A DNA stretch of 64,000 nucleotides from Falsarthrobacter nasiphocae (GCF_031456275.1 NZ_JAVDUI010000001.1:1508965-1572964); one strand, 5' to 3'. Shown: positions 8,294 through 17,602, counted from the stretch's first letter. Program-made: numbers and translations. Notes: generated from the sequence alone by a model not told the origin.

Positions 8294-9640
8294 GTGACAG
8301 AGAACACGGAGCAGGCCGGGGCACGAGGGCCCCAGGCGCGGAGCGAGGACGCCCGCCCCATGGGCGAGGACACCCGCCCCACGGGTGAGGGAACCCCCAC
8401 CGCAGGGCGCAGCGCGGCCCCAGCGGGCCACGAGACCCGCCCCGCGGTCGACGGCGCACAGCCGGCGTGGAAGGTCTTCGGCATCTCCGCCGAGGAGTAC
8501 CTCCTGCCGGCGCGCGGGCCCATCAGCATGATCGCCCCGGACGGCACACTCCGGGCCGCGGAGGAGCAGGGCGCGCAGCCGGGCCACGAGTACCCCGCCC
8601 CGGGGGATGAGCGGCTGCTCGAGGCGTACGAGGCCCTCGTCGTCGGCCGCCGCGTCAACGACCAGAACTCGGCGCTCGTACGCCAGGGCCGCATGGCCGT
8701 CTACCCGAGCAGCCACGGGCAGGAGGCCTGCCAGGTCGCCGCCGCCCTCTGCCTCGGCGAGGACGACTGGATGTTCCCCACGTACCGGGACTCCGTGGCG
8801 GTCATGACCCGCGGCATCAGCCCCGCGGAGACCATGACGCTCTTCCGGGGGGACTGGCACGGCGGCTACGACCCCACTGCCTACAAGGTGGGCATCCAGT
8901 CCACCCCGCTGACCACGCAGCTGCTCCACGCGGTGGGCGTGGCCCACGCGAACCGCCTCAAGGGCGAGCCTGGCGTGGTCCTCGCGATGTGCGGCGACGG
9001 CGCCACGAGCGAGGGCGACTTCCACGAGGCCCTCAACTTCGCGGCCGTCTACCGACTGCCGGTCATCTTCTTCGTCCAGAACAACCAGTACGCCATCTCG
9101 GTGCCGCTCAAGGCGCAGACGGCCGCGCCGTCCCTGGCGCACAAGGCCGTCGGCTACGGCATGGCCGGCGAGCAGGTGGACGGCAACGACCTCGTGGCCA
9201 CGCTCGCGGTCCTGGACCGCGCCGTCAGCCTGTGCCGCGCGGGCCAGGGTCCCCTCCTCGTCGAGGCGCACACCTACCGCATGCAGGCGCACACCAACGC
9301 TGACGACGCGACCCGCTACCGCGACGAGTCCGAGGTCCAGGCCTGGGCGCCGAAGGACCCGCTCCTGCGCGCCCGGGCCCACCTCACGGAGCGAGGCCTC
9401 CTCGACGAGGCCGCCGAGGCTCGCATCGCCTCCCACGCGGAGGTCGTGGCCACGCGCCTGCGCGAGGCCATGAACACCGATGTCCGCCCGGATCCGGGCG
9501 ACCTCTTCCGCTGGGTGTACGCGCAGCAGACCCCTCAGCTGCGGGAGCAGGCCGCTTTCCTCGAGGAGGAGCTGTCGAGGGATGGCGACGACGCGGCTGG
9601 CGCGGCGTCCACGACGACTCGGACGGGGGTCCAGGCATGA
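8294..9640 (+). CDS. 2-oxoacid dehydrogenase E1 component, alpha subunit
   Basis: Thiamine-diphosphate-dependent decarboxylase subunit of a branched-chain keto-acid or pyruvate dehydrogenase complex. In the 448-aa product the ThDP motif begins at MCGDGATSEGDFHEALNFA and ends at the FVQNN signature; MFPTYRDS and the phosphorylation-loop-like YRMQAHTNADD region are also present. GTG 8294 is chosen because Shine-Dalgarno aaaggag precedes it. The first 50 or so residues are low-complexity (GEDTRPTGEGTP, repeated Arg-Pro and Gly-Glu) and lie outside the family core. The stop overlaps the E1 beta start (ATGA). The Lrp neighbour favours branched-chain substrates. Confidence 0.9.
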   Translation: MTENTEQAGARGPQARSEDARPMGEDTRPTGEGTPTAGRSAAPAGHETRPAVDGAQPAWKVFGISAEEYLLPARGPISMIAPDGTLRAAEEQGAQPGHEYPAPGDERLLEAYEALVVGRRVNDQNSALVRQGRMAVYPSSHGQEACQVAAALCLGEDDWMFPTYRDSVAVMTRGISPAETMTLFRGDWHGGYDPTAYKVGIQSTPLTTQLLHAVGVAHANRLKGEPGVVLAMCGDGATSEGDFHEALNFAAVYRLPVIFFVQNNQYAISVPLKAQTAAPSLAHKAVGYGMAGEQVDGNDLVATLAVLDRAVSLCRAGQGPLLVEAHTYRMQAHTNADDATRYRDESEVQAWAPKDPLLRARAHLTERGLLDEAAEARIASHAEVVATRLREAMNTDVRPDPGDLFRWVYAQQTPQLREQAAFLEEELSRDGDDAAGAASTTTRTGVQA

Positions 9641-10629
9641 CGGAGATGTCCCTCGCGGGCGCGCTCAACGCGGCGCTCGCGGACGCGATGGAGGCAGACG
9701 GCAACGTCGTCGTGTTCGGCGAGGACGTGGGCCGGCTGGGCGGCGTCTTCAGGATCACGGACGGGCTCGCGGACACGTTCGGCCCCGACCGGTGCTGGGA
9801 CTCGCCGCTTGCGGAGTCGGGGATTGTCGGCACGGCGATCGGCATGGCCATGAACGGCCTGCGCCCCGTCATCGAGATGCAGTTCGACGCGTTCGCCTAC
9901 CCGGCGCTGGAGCAGATCTTCAGCCACGTCGCGAAGATGCGCAACCGCACGCGCGGCGCCGTGAGCCTGCCGATCGTCATCCGCATCCCGTACGCGGGCG
10001 GGATCGGCGGGGTAGAGCACCACTGCGACTCCTCCGAGGCGTACTACGCCCACACGCCGGGCCTCAAGGTCTACACGCCGGCCACCCCGCAGGACGGCTA
10101 CACGCTCCTGCGGGAGGCCATCGACTCGGACGACCCGGTCATCTTCTTCGAGCCCAAGAAGCTCTACTGGGGCAAGGGGGAGGTGGAGCGGGACCACTCG
10201 CCGCAGCAGGGGATCGCCCCGAGCGAGGGCCGCGCCGTCGTCGCCCGAGAGGGGGCGGACGCGACGCTCATCGCCTACGGGCCGTCCGTCCCGGTGGCCC
10301 TCGCGGCGGCGAAGGCCGCGGAGGAGGACGGCATCAGCCTGGAGGTTCTCGACCTGCGGACCATTGTGCCGCTGGACGACGAGGCCATCACGGCGGCCGT
10401 GCGCCGAACGGGGCGCGCGATCGTCGTCGCCGAGGCCCCCGGGTTCGCGTCCGTGGCGAGCGAGCTGGTGGCGCGCATCCAGGAGCGCTGCTTCCACTCT
10501 CTGCGCGGCCCCGTCCTGCGCGTGACCGGGTTCGACATCCCGTTCCCCGCCCCCAAGCTCGAGGAGCACACGCTTCCGAGCGTCGACCGCATCCTCGACG
10601 CCGTCGAGCAGCTCCAGTGGGAGGACTGA
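9637..10629 (+). CDS. 2-oxoacid dehydrogenase E1 component, beta subunit
   Basis: Beta subunit of the E1 heterotetramer; 330 aa, the usual length. It begins with the family pattern MTEMSLAGALNAALADAMEA, then FGEDVGRLGGVFR, and carries SPLAESGIVGTAIGMA and MQFDAFAYPALEQI, typical of the pyrimidine-binding half of the ThDP site, followed by a transketolase C-terminal domain (VLDLRTIVPLDDE). ATG overlaps the alpha-subunit stop, indicating coupled translation. E2 starts 2 bp after the stop. Confidence 0.93.
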   Translation: MTEMSLAGALNAALADAMEADGNVVVFGEDVGRLGGVFRITDGLADTFGPDRCWDSPLAESGIVGTAIGMAMNGLRPVIEMQFDAFAYPALEQIFSHVAKMRNRTRGAVSLPIVIRIPYAGGIGGVEHHCDSSEAYYAHTPGLKVYTPATPQDGYTLLREAIDSDDPVIFFEPKKLYWGKGEVERDHSPQQGIAPSEGRAVVAREGADATLIAYGPSVPVALAAAKAAEEDGISLEVLDLRTIVPLDDEAITAAVRRTGRAIVVAEAPGFASVASELVARIQERCFHSLRGPVLRVTGFDIPFPAPKLEEHTLPSVDRILDAVEQLQWED

Positions 10630-10631
10630 CC

Positions 10632-12086
10632 ATGGACCAGGTATTCATGCTGCCGGACCTCGGCGAGGGCCTGACCGAGGCTGAGGTGTCCCGTTGGCTC
10701 GTGGCCGAGGGCGACGAGATCGTCGTGGACCAGCCCATCGTCGAGGTGGAGACGGCCAAGGCGGCCGTCGAGGTCCCCTCACCATTCGCGGGGACGGTGC
10801 GGACGCTGCACGGGGCGGAGGGGGAGACCCTCGCCGTGGGCGCACCGCTCATCACCGTGGCGCCCGCGGGCGCCGAGGCGGCTGACGCCCCCGCCTCGGG
10901 AGACGGGGCCTCGGGCGCCGTCCTGATCGGGTATGGCACCTCGGGCGGCTCCGGGTCATCACGACGACGCCGCAAGGGCCGCGGGGACGCGGCCCAGGCT
11001 GCGGCCGGGGTCCCCGTCGAGGCCACGGAGCCCGGCAACGGCGCCCCCGCCGCGACCCACGACCTCTCCCTTGAGCAGACGGCCGCCGTGGCGGCCCCGT
11101 CCGCGGGGGACGCGCCGCGGGTCTCGAGCCCGCTCGTGCGCCGCCTGGCCCGGGAGAACGGGGTGCGGATCGCCGAGCTCAGGGGGACGGGCCCGGACGG
11201 CCTCATCATGCGCAAGGACGTCGAGGCCGCCATCGAGGCCGCCCGCACCGGCGGGGCGGCAGACGGGGCGGGGGACGAGGCCGCGCAGCCCGCCGTCGTC
11301 GGCCCATCCTCCCAGGCCGCACGCGAGGCGGGCGGGCAGCAGGCACCCGGGGAGCGCGACGCGCGCACGGGGCTCGGCATCGTCTCGCGGACGCCGGTGC
11401 GCGGCGTGAGGAAGGCCGTCTCCGCCGCCATGGCGCGCTCGCGGAGGGACATCCCCGAGGCGACCGTCTGGGTGGATGTGGACGCGACGCGGCTCATGAG
11501 GCTGCGCGCGCAGATCGCCGGGGACGGGGGACGGGCGCCGAGCGTGCTCGCGTTCGTGTCCCGGTTTGTCGTGGCCGGTCTGGCGAAGTACCCCGAGCTC
11601 GGCATGCGCGTGGAGTCCGGGCCCGGGGGCGAGGAGATCGTGGGGTTCGAGGGCGTCAACCTCGGGTTCGCCGCCCAGACGGAACGCGGCCTCGTCGTGC
11701 CGTCGATCGAGCGCGCCGAACGGCTCAGCGCCGCCGAGCTCGACACGGCCATCCGCGAGATGGCCGTCCGGGCGCGAGAGGGCGCGTGCTCGCCCGCCGA
11801 GCTGACGCGCGGGACGATCACCGTCAACAACTACGGCGTCTTCGGGGTGGACGGCTCTGCCGCGATCATCAACGCCCCCGAGGCCGCGATTCTGGGGCTC
11901 GGGCGCATCATCGAGCGGCCCTGGGTTGTCTCCAAGGGCGGGCGCAGCGTCATCAAGCCGCGGCAGGTCATGGAGCTGACGCTCGCGTTCGACCACCGGA
12001 TCTGCGACGGCGGGACCGCCGGCGGGTTCCTCAGGTTCGTGGCGGACTGCATCGAGAACCCCAAGGGGGTCATCTCTCACCTGTAG
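10632..12086 (+). CDS. Dihydrolipoamide acyltransferase (E2)
   Basis: Core acyltransferase of the complex, 484 aa. The N-terminal lipoyl domain (about 1-80) carries the lipoylated Lys at about residue 43 in VEVETAKAAVEVPS. A linker rich in Ala, Gly and basic residues leads to a peripheral subunit-binding domain at about 160-197 (SPLVRRLARENGVRIAEL). The catalytic domain starts near residue 245 (RTPVRGVRKAVSAAMARS) and ends with the active-site DHRICDGG motif near residue 454. No E3 gene follows, so the complex must use a dihydrolipoamide dehydrogenase encoded elsewhere. Confidence 0.94.
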   Translation: MDQVFMLPDLGEGLTEAEVSRWLVAEGDEIVVDQPIVEVETAKAAVEVPSPFAGTVRTLHGAEGETLAVGAPLITVAPAGAEAADAPASGDGASGAVLIGYGTSGGSGSSRRRRKGRGDAAQAAAGVPVEATEPGNGAPAATHDLSLEQTAAVAAPSAGDAPRVSSPLVRRLARENGVRIAELRGTGPDGLIMRKDVEAAIEAARTGGAADGAGDEAAQPAVVGPSSQAAREAGGQQAPGERDARTGLGIVSRTPVRGVRKAVSAAMARSRRDIPEATVWVDVDATRLMRLRAQIAGDGGRAPSVLAFVSRFVVAGLAKYPELGMRVESGPGGEEIVGFEGVNLGFAAQTERGLVVPSIERAERLSAAELDTAIREMAVRAREGACSPAELTRGTITVNNYGVFGVDGSAAIINAPEAAILGLGRIIERPWVVSKGGRSVIKPRQVMELTLAFDHRICDGGTAGGFLRFVADCIENPKGVISHL

Positions 12087-12127
12087 CCTGCTGCGTGACA
12101 CACCCGCCGCACCGGAGGTCACGTTTC

Positions 12128-13411
12128 ATGTCTGTCAGTGAGCCGCGCAGGGTTCTCGGCGCCGGGGACGCCGCGCTCCTCGGCGTGGGGTCCATGCTCG
12201 GGGCCGGAGTCTTCACGGTCTTCGGCCCCGCCGCCGCGTCCGCCGGCACATGGCTGCTCGCGGCCGTCCTCCTCGCGGGCGCGGCCGCGTTCATGAACGC
12301 GACGAGCACCGCCCAGCTTGCCGCCCAGTACCCCAGTGCGGGCGGGGCGTTCGTCTACGGGCGGGAGCGCCTGGGGCCGTGGGCGGGGTTCGTCGCGGGC
12401 TGGGGCTTTGTCACGGGCAAGACGGCGAGCTGTGCGGCCATGGCCCTCGTCATCGCGGAGAGCCTGCGGGCGGCGGGGCTCGTGCCGGACGGGTGGACGC
12501 GCGTGGCGGCGGCCGCGGCCGTGATCGGGGTGGCGCTGCTGAACCTGCGCGGGGTGACGAAGACCGCCGGGGTGACCCGCGTCCTCGTAGGCCTTGTTCT
12601 CGCGGGACTCGGCGCCGTGCTCCTCGCGGCATGGCTGCGCGGCGAGCCCGAGCCGGCCCGGGCACTCCCCGCTGGGCCACTGCCCGTCGGCGGGGTGCTC
12701 CAGGCGGCGGGGCTCATGTTCTTCGCTTTCGCCGGGTATGCGCGGATCGCGACGCTCGCGGCGGAGGTCCGGGAGCCCCGGCGGACCATCCCCCGGGCGG
12801 TGGTGACGGCACTCGGGTTCGTCGTCGCCCTCTACGCCGTTCTCGCGGCCACGCTCCTCGCCGTCCTGGGGCCCTCGCGGCTCGCGGGGGCGGCGGCGCC
12901 TCTCGCCCTCCTCGCGGGTGCGGGCGCGGCTGACGGGCCGACGACGGGCGCGCTCCCCGTGTGGATCGGCCTCCTCGGGGCGGTGTCCGCCGCCGGTGCG
13001 CTCCTGGGGCTCATGGCGGGGCTGAGCCGCACGGGTCACGCGATGGCTGAGGCGGGGGAGCTGCCCCGGTGGATTGCCCCGCTTGACCCGCGGACGGGCG
13101 TGCCGGCCCGGGCCGAGCTGGTCTTCACGGGCCTCATCGTCGCCGCCGTGCTCCTGGGGGACCTGCGCGGGGTCATCGGATTCTCGTCCTTCGGCGTCCT
13201 CGTCTACTACCTCGTGGCGAACCTCGCCGCGTGGACCCAGTCCGGCGCGGACCGCATCTACCCGCGCTGGATGCAGGCGGCGGGAGCGGTGTGCTGCGCG
13301 GCGCTGGCCGTCAGCCTGCCGTGGGAGGCCGTGCTCGGAGGCGCCGCCGTGGCGGCGGTCGGGGTGGGCGTGCGCCTCGCGCGCCTGCGCGCGGCCCGGA
13401 CCGCAGCCTAG
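12128..13411 (+). CDS. APC-superfamily amino-acid permease
   Basis: A 427-aa integral membrane protein with about 11-12 hydrophobic segments. The APC signature is visible at the N-terminus (LGVGSMLGAGVFTVFG, TM1 with the unwound Gly-rich substrate site) and in GGAFVYGRERLGPWAGFVAG. The family's charged loop appears as TLAAEVREPRRTIPRAV. It lies 41 bp after the E2 gene on the same strand and may be co-transcribed, which suggests uptake of an amino acid feeding the keto-acid dehydrogenase. The substrate is inferred from context only. ATG 12128. Confidence 0.85.
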   Translation: MSVSEPRRVLGAGDAALLGVGSMLGAGVFTVFGPAAASAGTWLLAAVLLAGAAAFMNATSTAQLAAQYPSAGGAFVYGRERLGPWAGFVAGWGFVTGKTASCAAMALVIAESLRAAGLVPDGWTRVAAAAAVIGVALLNLRGVTKTAGVTRVLVGLVLAGLGAVLLAAWLRGEPEPARALPAGPLPVGGVLQAAGLMFFAFAGYARIATLAAEVREPRRTIPRAVVTALGFVVALYAVLAATLLAVLGPSRLAGAAAPLALLAGAGAADGPTTGALPVWIGLLGAVSAAGALLGLMAGLSRTGHAMAEAGELPRWIAPLDPRTGVPARAELVFTGLIVAAVLLGDLRGVIGFSSFGVLVYYLVANLAAWTQSGADRIYPRWMQAAGAVCCAALAVSLPWEAVLGGAAVAAVGVGVRLARLRAARTAA

Positions 13412-13437
13412 CGAGCACGAGGCCTTGTGACGGGCTT

Positions 13438-13456
13438 CATATAGCGCTGCTATATG
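13438..13456. promoter_or_regulatory. Perfect palindromic operator upstream of tetR-mtlAD
   Basis: catatagc-gct-gctatatg: 8-bp perfect half-sites with a 3-bp spacer, 17 bp before the tetR ATG, in an otherwise GC-rich context. Size and position fit the binding site of the TetR-family protein encoded immediately downstream, implying autoregulation of the operon. The AT-rich tail (tactataac) may contain the -10 box. Confidence 0.65.
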
Positions 13457-13472
13457 CCGTACTATAACGCTC

Positions 13473-14354
13473 ATGACAGACCTCCTCCCGGTTCCCGGGG
13501 CGCTCGCTGACGAGCGGCCGGGCACACAGGTCCCCGCCGCCGGCGAGACGCGCCCCCACGGGCGCCGCCCGGCCCGCGAGCGGCTCCTCGCCGCGGCCGT
13601 CGAGCTCCTCGAGGAGCACGACGAGGCCAGCGTCTCCACCCGGGCCATCACGGACCGGGCCGGCGTCACGGCGCCCACGCTCTACCACCACTTCGGGGAC
13701 CGGGACTCGCTCCTCGAGGCCGCGGCGTCCGCGCACTTCGAGGCCGTCGTCGCCCGCGAAGAGTCTCGGAGCGCCCGCACCCCGGTGAGGGGGCTCGAAG
13801 CCGCGTGGGACGCCCTGCTCTCCTACGGTGTGGCATACCCCCAGTTCTTCGAGCTGCTCTTCGGGGCCACCCGCACGGGCCGCACCGGGCTCGACCTCGC
13901 CGAGCGCCTCGTGGGGCGCCACTTCGCGGACCTCGCCGCGTGCGGCGGCCTGGCCGTGGCCCCCGAGGCGGCCGCCCGCTCCTTCCTTGCCGCCAACATC
14001 GGGGCGGCCCTCATGCTTCTCGCGGACCCGGGGGAGGGCGAGGACCTCGCCGTCTCCCGCGCCTCGCGAGACGGGATCCTTCGGTCCCTCCTGACGAGCG
14101 GAGGGTGGCAGGTCGACGACGGCCCCGCGCCCTACGTCTCCGCCGCCATCGCCCTCAACGCGACGCTTCAGGCGGCCAACCCCCAGCAGCTCTCCGAGCC
14201 GGAGTTTGCCCTGTTCCTTCAATGGCTCGACCGCCTCTCAACCCCGGCCGTCCCCGGCCACGAGGACCCCGCGCAGCTGGCCGCCACGCCGGAAGCGCAG
14301 GGCCCGGAGGCACCCTCCCCACATCACGACCCCGCGCCCCGGCGCGGGCTTTAA
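13473..14354 (+). CDS. TetR-family regulator of the mannitol operon (inferred)
   Basis: A 293-aa regulator. A TetR-type helix-turn-helix lies at about residues 35-80 (ARERLLAAAVELLEEHDE, then ITDRAGVTAPTLYHHFGDRDSLLEAAA). The rest is a helical ligand-binding domain with a long Pro/His-rich tail. It begins 17 bp after a perfect palindrome, and its stop lies 8 bp before mtlA, so it is the first gene of tetR-mtlA-mtlD. Most mannitol operons use MtlR or DeoR/GntR-type regulators, so a TetR protein inside the operon is uncommon. The inducer could be mannitol, mannitol-1-phosphate or something unrelated. Confidence 0.85.
   Translation: MTDLLPVPGALADERPGTQVPAAGETRPHGRRPARERLLAAAVELLEEHDEASVSTRAITDRAGVTAPTLYHHFGDRDSLLEAAASAHFEAVVAREESRSARTPVRGLEAAWDALLSYGVAYPQFFELLFGATRTGRTGLDLAERLVGRHFADLAACGGLAVAPEAAARSFLAANIGAALMLLADPGEGEDLAVSRASRDGILRSLLTSGGWQVDDGPAPYVSAAIALNATLQAANPQQLSEPEFALFLQWLDRLSTPAVPGHEDPAQLAATPEAQGPEAPSPHHDPAPRRGL
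14331..14354 (+). terminator. Terminator-like hairpin overlapping the tetR stop codon
   Basis: cccgcgcc and ggcgcggg (14331-14348) form an 8-bp stem with a tiny loop, followed by ctttaa. It sits in the last tetR codons, only 15 bp before the mtlA ATG, where it could act as an attenuator or mask the mtlA ribosome-binding site (aaggaac). Confidence 0.4.
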
Positions 14355-14362
14355 GGAACAAC

Positions 14363-16420
14363 ATGTCTGCACAGACCGAGAACCCCAGGCGCAGCGCCGG
14401 GGCCAGCGCCAGAGTCGGCGTACAGCGGTTCGGCACCTTCCTGTCCGGAATGGTCATGCCGAACATCGGCGCGTTCATCGCGTGGGGCCTCATCACGGCC
14501 CTCTTCATTGAGAAGGGGCCATTCCCCTGGCCCGAGGTCGGCGGCTTCGGCACCCACATGGTCGACGGCAAGGAGGTGCCGTGGACCGGCATCGTCGGGC
14601 CGATGATCACCTACCTGCTCCCGATTCTCATCGGCTTCACGGGCGGCAAGATGATGCACGGCCACCGCGGCGGCGTCGTCGGCGCCATCGCCACGATGGG
14701 CGTCATCGCGGGAGCCAGCGTGCCGATGTTCATCGGCGCCATGATCATGGGCCCGCTCGGCGGCTGGACCATGAAGAAGATCGACAGCATCTGGGACGGC
14801 AAGATCAAGCCGGGCTTCGAGATGCTCGTCAACAACTTCTCCGCTGGAATCTGGGGTCTCATTCTCGCCCTGATCGGCATGAAGGGCGTCTCGGTTCTGG
14901 TCGTGGCCTTCACGTCCGCCCTGAGCAAGGGTCTCGACGCCCTTGTCTCGAGTGGACTGCTCCCGCTCACGGCCCTCGTGATCGAGCCGGCCAAGGTCCT
15001 CTTCCTCAACAACGCCCTCAACCACGGCATCCTGACGCCGCTCGGCACCGAGCAGGTTCAGCAGTCGGGCAAGTCGATCCTCTTCCTTCTCGAGGCCAAC
15101 CCTGGGCCGGGTCTCGGCGTCCTCCTCGCGTACATGCTCTTCGGGCGGGGCGCGGCGAAGTCCTCGGCGTTCGGCGCGGGCCTGATCCACTTCTTCGGCG
15201 GCATCCACGAGATCTACTTCCCGTACGTCCTCATGAAGCCGCAGCTCATCCTCGCGACGATCGGCGGCAGCATGGCCGGCATCGCGACGCTCAGCATCTT
15301 CAAGGATGGCCTTGTCGGACCGGCCGCGCCGGGCTCGATCATCGCGGTGCTCGGCATGGGCGCCCCCGGCGACCGTCTCACGATCATCCTCGCCGTGCTC
15401 ATTGCGACGCTGGTCTCGTTCGTCATCTCCGCGTTCATCCTCCGCTTCTCCAAGGACAAGGGCGAGGGCGACCTCAGCACGGCCACTTCCCGCATGGAGG
15501 AGATGAAGGGCAAGAAGTCCTCCGTCGCCTCGACCCTCACGGGCGCCGGCGCTGGTGCGGCCGCCTCGGGCCCCATCAACCGCATCGTCTTCGCGTGCGA
15601 CGCAGGCATGGGCTCCTCCGCCATGGGCGCCTCGGTCCTGCGCAACAAGATCAAGGCCGCCGGCCACCCGGAGGTCTCGGTCACGAACTCGGCCATCGCC
15701 AACCTCAAGGACGAATGGGATCTCGTCGTCGTCCACCAGGACCTCGCCGATCGTGCCGCATCCCGCGTGCCGTCCGCCCGCCTCGTCACCGTTGACAACT
15801 TCATGAACTCGCCGCGCTACGACGAGATCGTCGAGACCGTCGACGCCCAGAGCGGCGCTGGCACCGAGACGCAGGCGTCCGCGCCGGCGGCCTCGGGTGC
15901 GGCGGCAGCCGTCGTCGCCCCCTCCTCTTCCACGACGACTGAGCCTGCGGCAGCGCAGCCCCGCCGCGCTGTGGACGAGGACGGGGACGCCCGAATCCTT
16001 GGCCTCGACAGCATTGTGCTCCAGGGCCGCGCCTCCAACCAGGCCGAGGCCATCGACGAGGCCGGTCGCATGCTCGTCGACGCAGGCGCGGTGGACCCGT
16101 CCTACATCCCCGCGATGCACGAGCGCGAGGCCAGCGTGCCCACGTACATGGGCAACTTCCTCGCGATCCCGCACGGCACGAACGAGGCCAAGGGGCTCAT
16201 CAACTCCTCCGCCCTCTCGTTCGTTCGCTACCCCACGGGCCTCGACTGGAACGGCAAGGAGGTCAAGTTCGTGGTCGGCATCGCAGGCAAGGGCAAGGAC
16301 CACCTGAGCATCCTGTCTCGGATCGCTAAGGTGTTCTCTGACAAGACCGCCGTCGCGCAGCTTGAGGCGGCGCGGACGCGCGAGGACATCCTGGCGATTC
16401 TCGGAAAGGTCAACAGCTGA
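14363..16420 (+). CDS. mtlA: Mannitol-specific PTS enzyme IICBA
   Basis: Transports mannitol and phosphorylates it to mannitol-1-phosphate. The 685-aa protein contains all three domains. EIIC is membrane-embedded (about 20-365), with GGVVGAIATMGVIAG and the GGIHEIYFPYVLMKP block. EIIB has its active Cys near residue 412 (IVFACDAGMGSSAMGAS). After an Ala/Ser/Thr/Pro-rich linker comes EIIA, with its phospho-His near residue 604 (LAIPHGTNEAKG). Full IICBA fusion resembles the E. coli arrangement. Start ATG 14363 with Shine-Dalgarno aaggaac; the TGA shares its last base with the mtlD ATG. Confidence 0.96.
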   Translation: MSAQTENPRRSAGASARVGVQRFGTFLSGMVMPNIGAFIAWGLITALFIEKGPFPWPEVGGFGTHMVDGKEVPWTGIVGPMITYLLPILIGFTGGKMMHGHRGGVVGAIATMGVIAGASVPMFIGAMIMGPLGGWTMKKIDSIWDGKIKPGFEMLVNNFSAGIWGLILALIGMKGVSVLVVAFTSALSKGLDALVSSGLLPLTALVIEPAKVLFLNNALNHGILTPLGTEQVQQSGKSILFLLEANPGPGLGVLLAYMLFGRGAAKSSAFGAGLIHFFGGIHEIYFPYVLMKPQLILATIGGSMAGIATLSIFKDGLVGPAAPGSIIAVLGMGAPGDRLTIILAVLIATLVSFVISAFILRFSKDKGEGDLSTATSRMEEMKGKKSSVASTLTGAGAGAAASGPINRIVFACDAGMGSSAMGASVLRNKIKAAGHPEVSVTNSAIANLKDEWDLVVVHQDLADRAASRVPSARLVTVDNFMNSPRYDEIVETVDAQSGAGTETQASAPAASGAAAAVVAPSSSTTTEPAAAQPRRAVDEDGDARILGLDSIVLQGRASNQAEAIDEAGRMLVDAGAVDPSYIPAMHEREASVPTYMGNFLAIPHGTNEAKGLINSSALSFVRYPTGLDWNGKEVKFVVGIAGKGKDHLSILSRIAKVFSDKTAVAQLEAARTREDILAILGKVNS

Positions 16421-17565
16421 TGAAGGCAGTGCATTTTGGAGCCGGAAACATCGGGCGCGGATTTGTCGGCGCGCTCTTGCATGGCGCGGGCGCGGAGATT
16501 GTTTTCGCGGACGTCAATGCGGAGCTCATCGAGGCGCTCAAGAATGCTGACTCCTACACGGTGCACGAGGTCGGCGTCGAGAGCCGGGACGTGACCGTCT
16601 CGGGCTTCACGGGCGTCAACTCCGCGACCGAGGCCGAGCGCCTCACGCGGGAGATCGCCAGCGCGGACCTCGTCACCTGCGCGGTGGGGCCCACGGTGCT
16701 CAAGTTCATTGCGCCCGCCATCGCCGAGGGTCTCAAGGCCCGCGGCGCGGACCAGGGCCCGCTCGCCGTCATGGCGTGCGAGAACGCGATCAACGCCACG
16801 GACACGCTCGCCGAGTACATCGCCGAGCACGTCCCGGCCGAGGAGCTCGCGTCCCGGGCCGTGTTCGCGAACACGGCCGTGGACCGGATCGTGCCGGACC
16901 AGGCCGCGGGGCAGGGGCTCGACGTCACCGTCGAGACCTACTTCGAGTGGGCCGTCGAGTCCGCGCCGTTCGGGGACAACCGCCCCGAGATCCCGGGCGT
17001 GACGTGGGTCGAGGACCTGGGGCCGTACATCGAGCGCAAGCTCTTCACGGTCAACACGGGTCACGCCACGAGCGCCTACCACGGCTACGCGGCGGGGTTC
17101 GAGAAGCTCTCGGACGCCCTCGCCGACCCGGACGTGCGGGCGCGCGTCGAGTCCGTCCTCGCGGAGACGAAGGGGCTGCTCGTGGCCAAGCACGGGTTTG
17201 CCCCCGAGGAGCAGCAGGCGTACATCGAGAAGATCCTCGTCCGCTTCGCCAACCCGCACCTGCCGGACACGGTGGTCCGGGTGGGCCGCGCCCCGCTGCG
17301 CAAGCTCTCCCGCAAGGAGCGTTTCATCGGCCCCGCGGCTGAGGCCGCGGAGCGAGGGCTCGGAACGAGAGCGCTCGTCGAGACCGTCGCGGCTGCGCTG
17401 CGCTTCGACCCGCCGTCGGACCCCGAGGCCGCCGCGATGGCCGCCGACCTCTCCAGCCTGAGCTCCACGGAGTTCGTGGAGAAGGTCACGGGGCTGACGC
17501 CGGAGCACCCGCTTTTCGAGGCCGTCGAGGCTGAGGTGCGGGACGCGCAGCAGCGCGTCAGCTGA
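16420..17565 (+). CDS. mtlD: Mannitol-1-phosphate 5-dehydrogenase
   Basis: Oxidises mannitol-1-phosphate to fructose-6-phosphate with NAD+, the step after PTS uptake. The 381-aa protein opens with the Rossmann nucleotide motif MKAVHFGAGNIGRGFVG and has the family blocks MACENAINATDTLAE and FANTAVDRIVP, and the KLFTVNTGHATSAYHGY active-site region with the conserved Lys and His. It overlaps mtlA by 1 bp. A GC-rich hairpin follows, closing the operon before ptsH. Confidence 0.96.
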   Translation: MKAVHFGAGNIGRGFVGALLHGAGAEIVFADVNAELIEALKNADSYTVHEVGVESRDVTVSGFTGVNSATEAERLTREIASADLVTCAVGPTVLKFIAPAIAEGLKARGADQGPLAVMACENAINATDTLAEYIAEHVPAEELASRAVFANTAVDRIVPDQAAGQGLDVTVETYFEWAVESAPFGDNRPEIPGVTWVEDLGPYIERKLFTVNTGHATSAYHGYAAGFEKLSDALADPDVRARVESVLAETKGLLVAKHGFAPEEQQAYIEKILVRFANPHLPDTVVRVGRAPLRKLSRKERFIGPAAEAAERGLGTRALVETVAAALRFDPPSDPEAAAMAADLSSLSSTEFVEKVTGLTPEHPLFEAVEAEVRDAQQRVS

Positions 17566-17572
17566 TCCAGGC

Positions 17573-17602
17573 GGCGGGCGGGGCGTGCGCGCCCCGCCCG
17601 CC
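17573..17602 (+). terminator. Hairpin after mtlD
   Basis: ggcgggcggggcg (17573-17585) pairs perfectly with cgccccgcccgcc (17590-17602) across a tgcg loop and is followed by gttccttgct. It is a strong stem with a weak U-tract, placed 8 bp after the mtlD stop, so a likely operon terminator. Confidence 0.65.

Noticed and set aside
9480-10631. Long upstream extension of the E2 gene (frame open from 9480)
   Set aside because: It overlaps E1 alpha and beta in another frame and gives an Arg-rich non-protein-like sequence; E2 similarity starts at ATG 10632.
14351-16303. 650-codon open frame antisense to mtlA
   Set aside because: Shadow of a well-supported PTS gene; low-complexity acidic/basic composition and no start signal.
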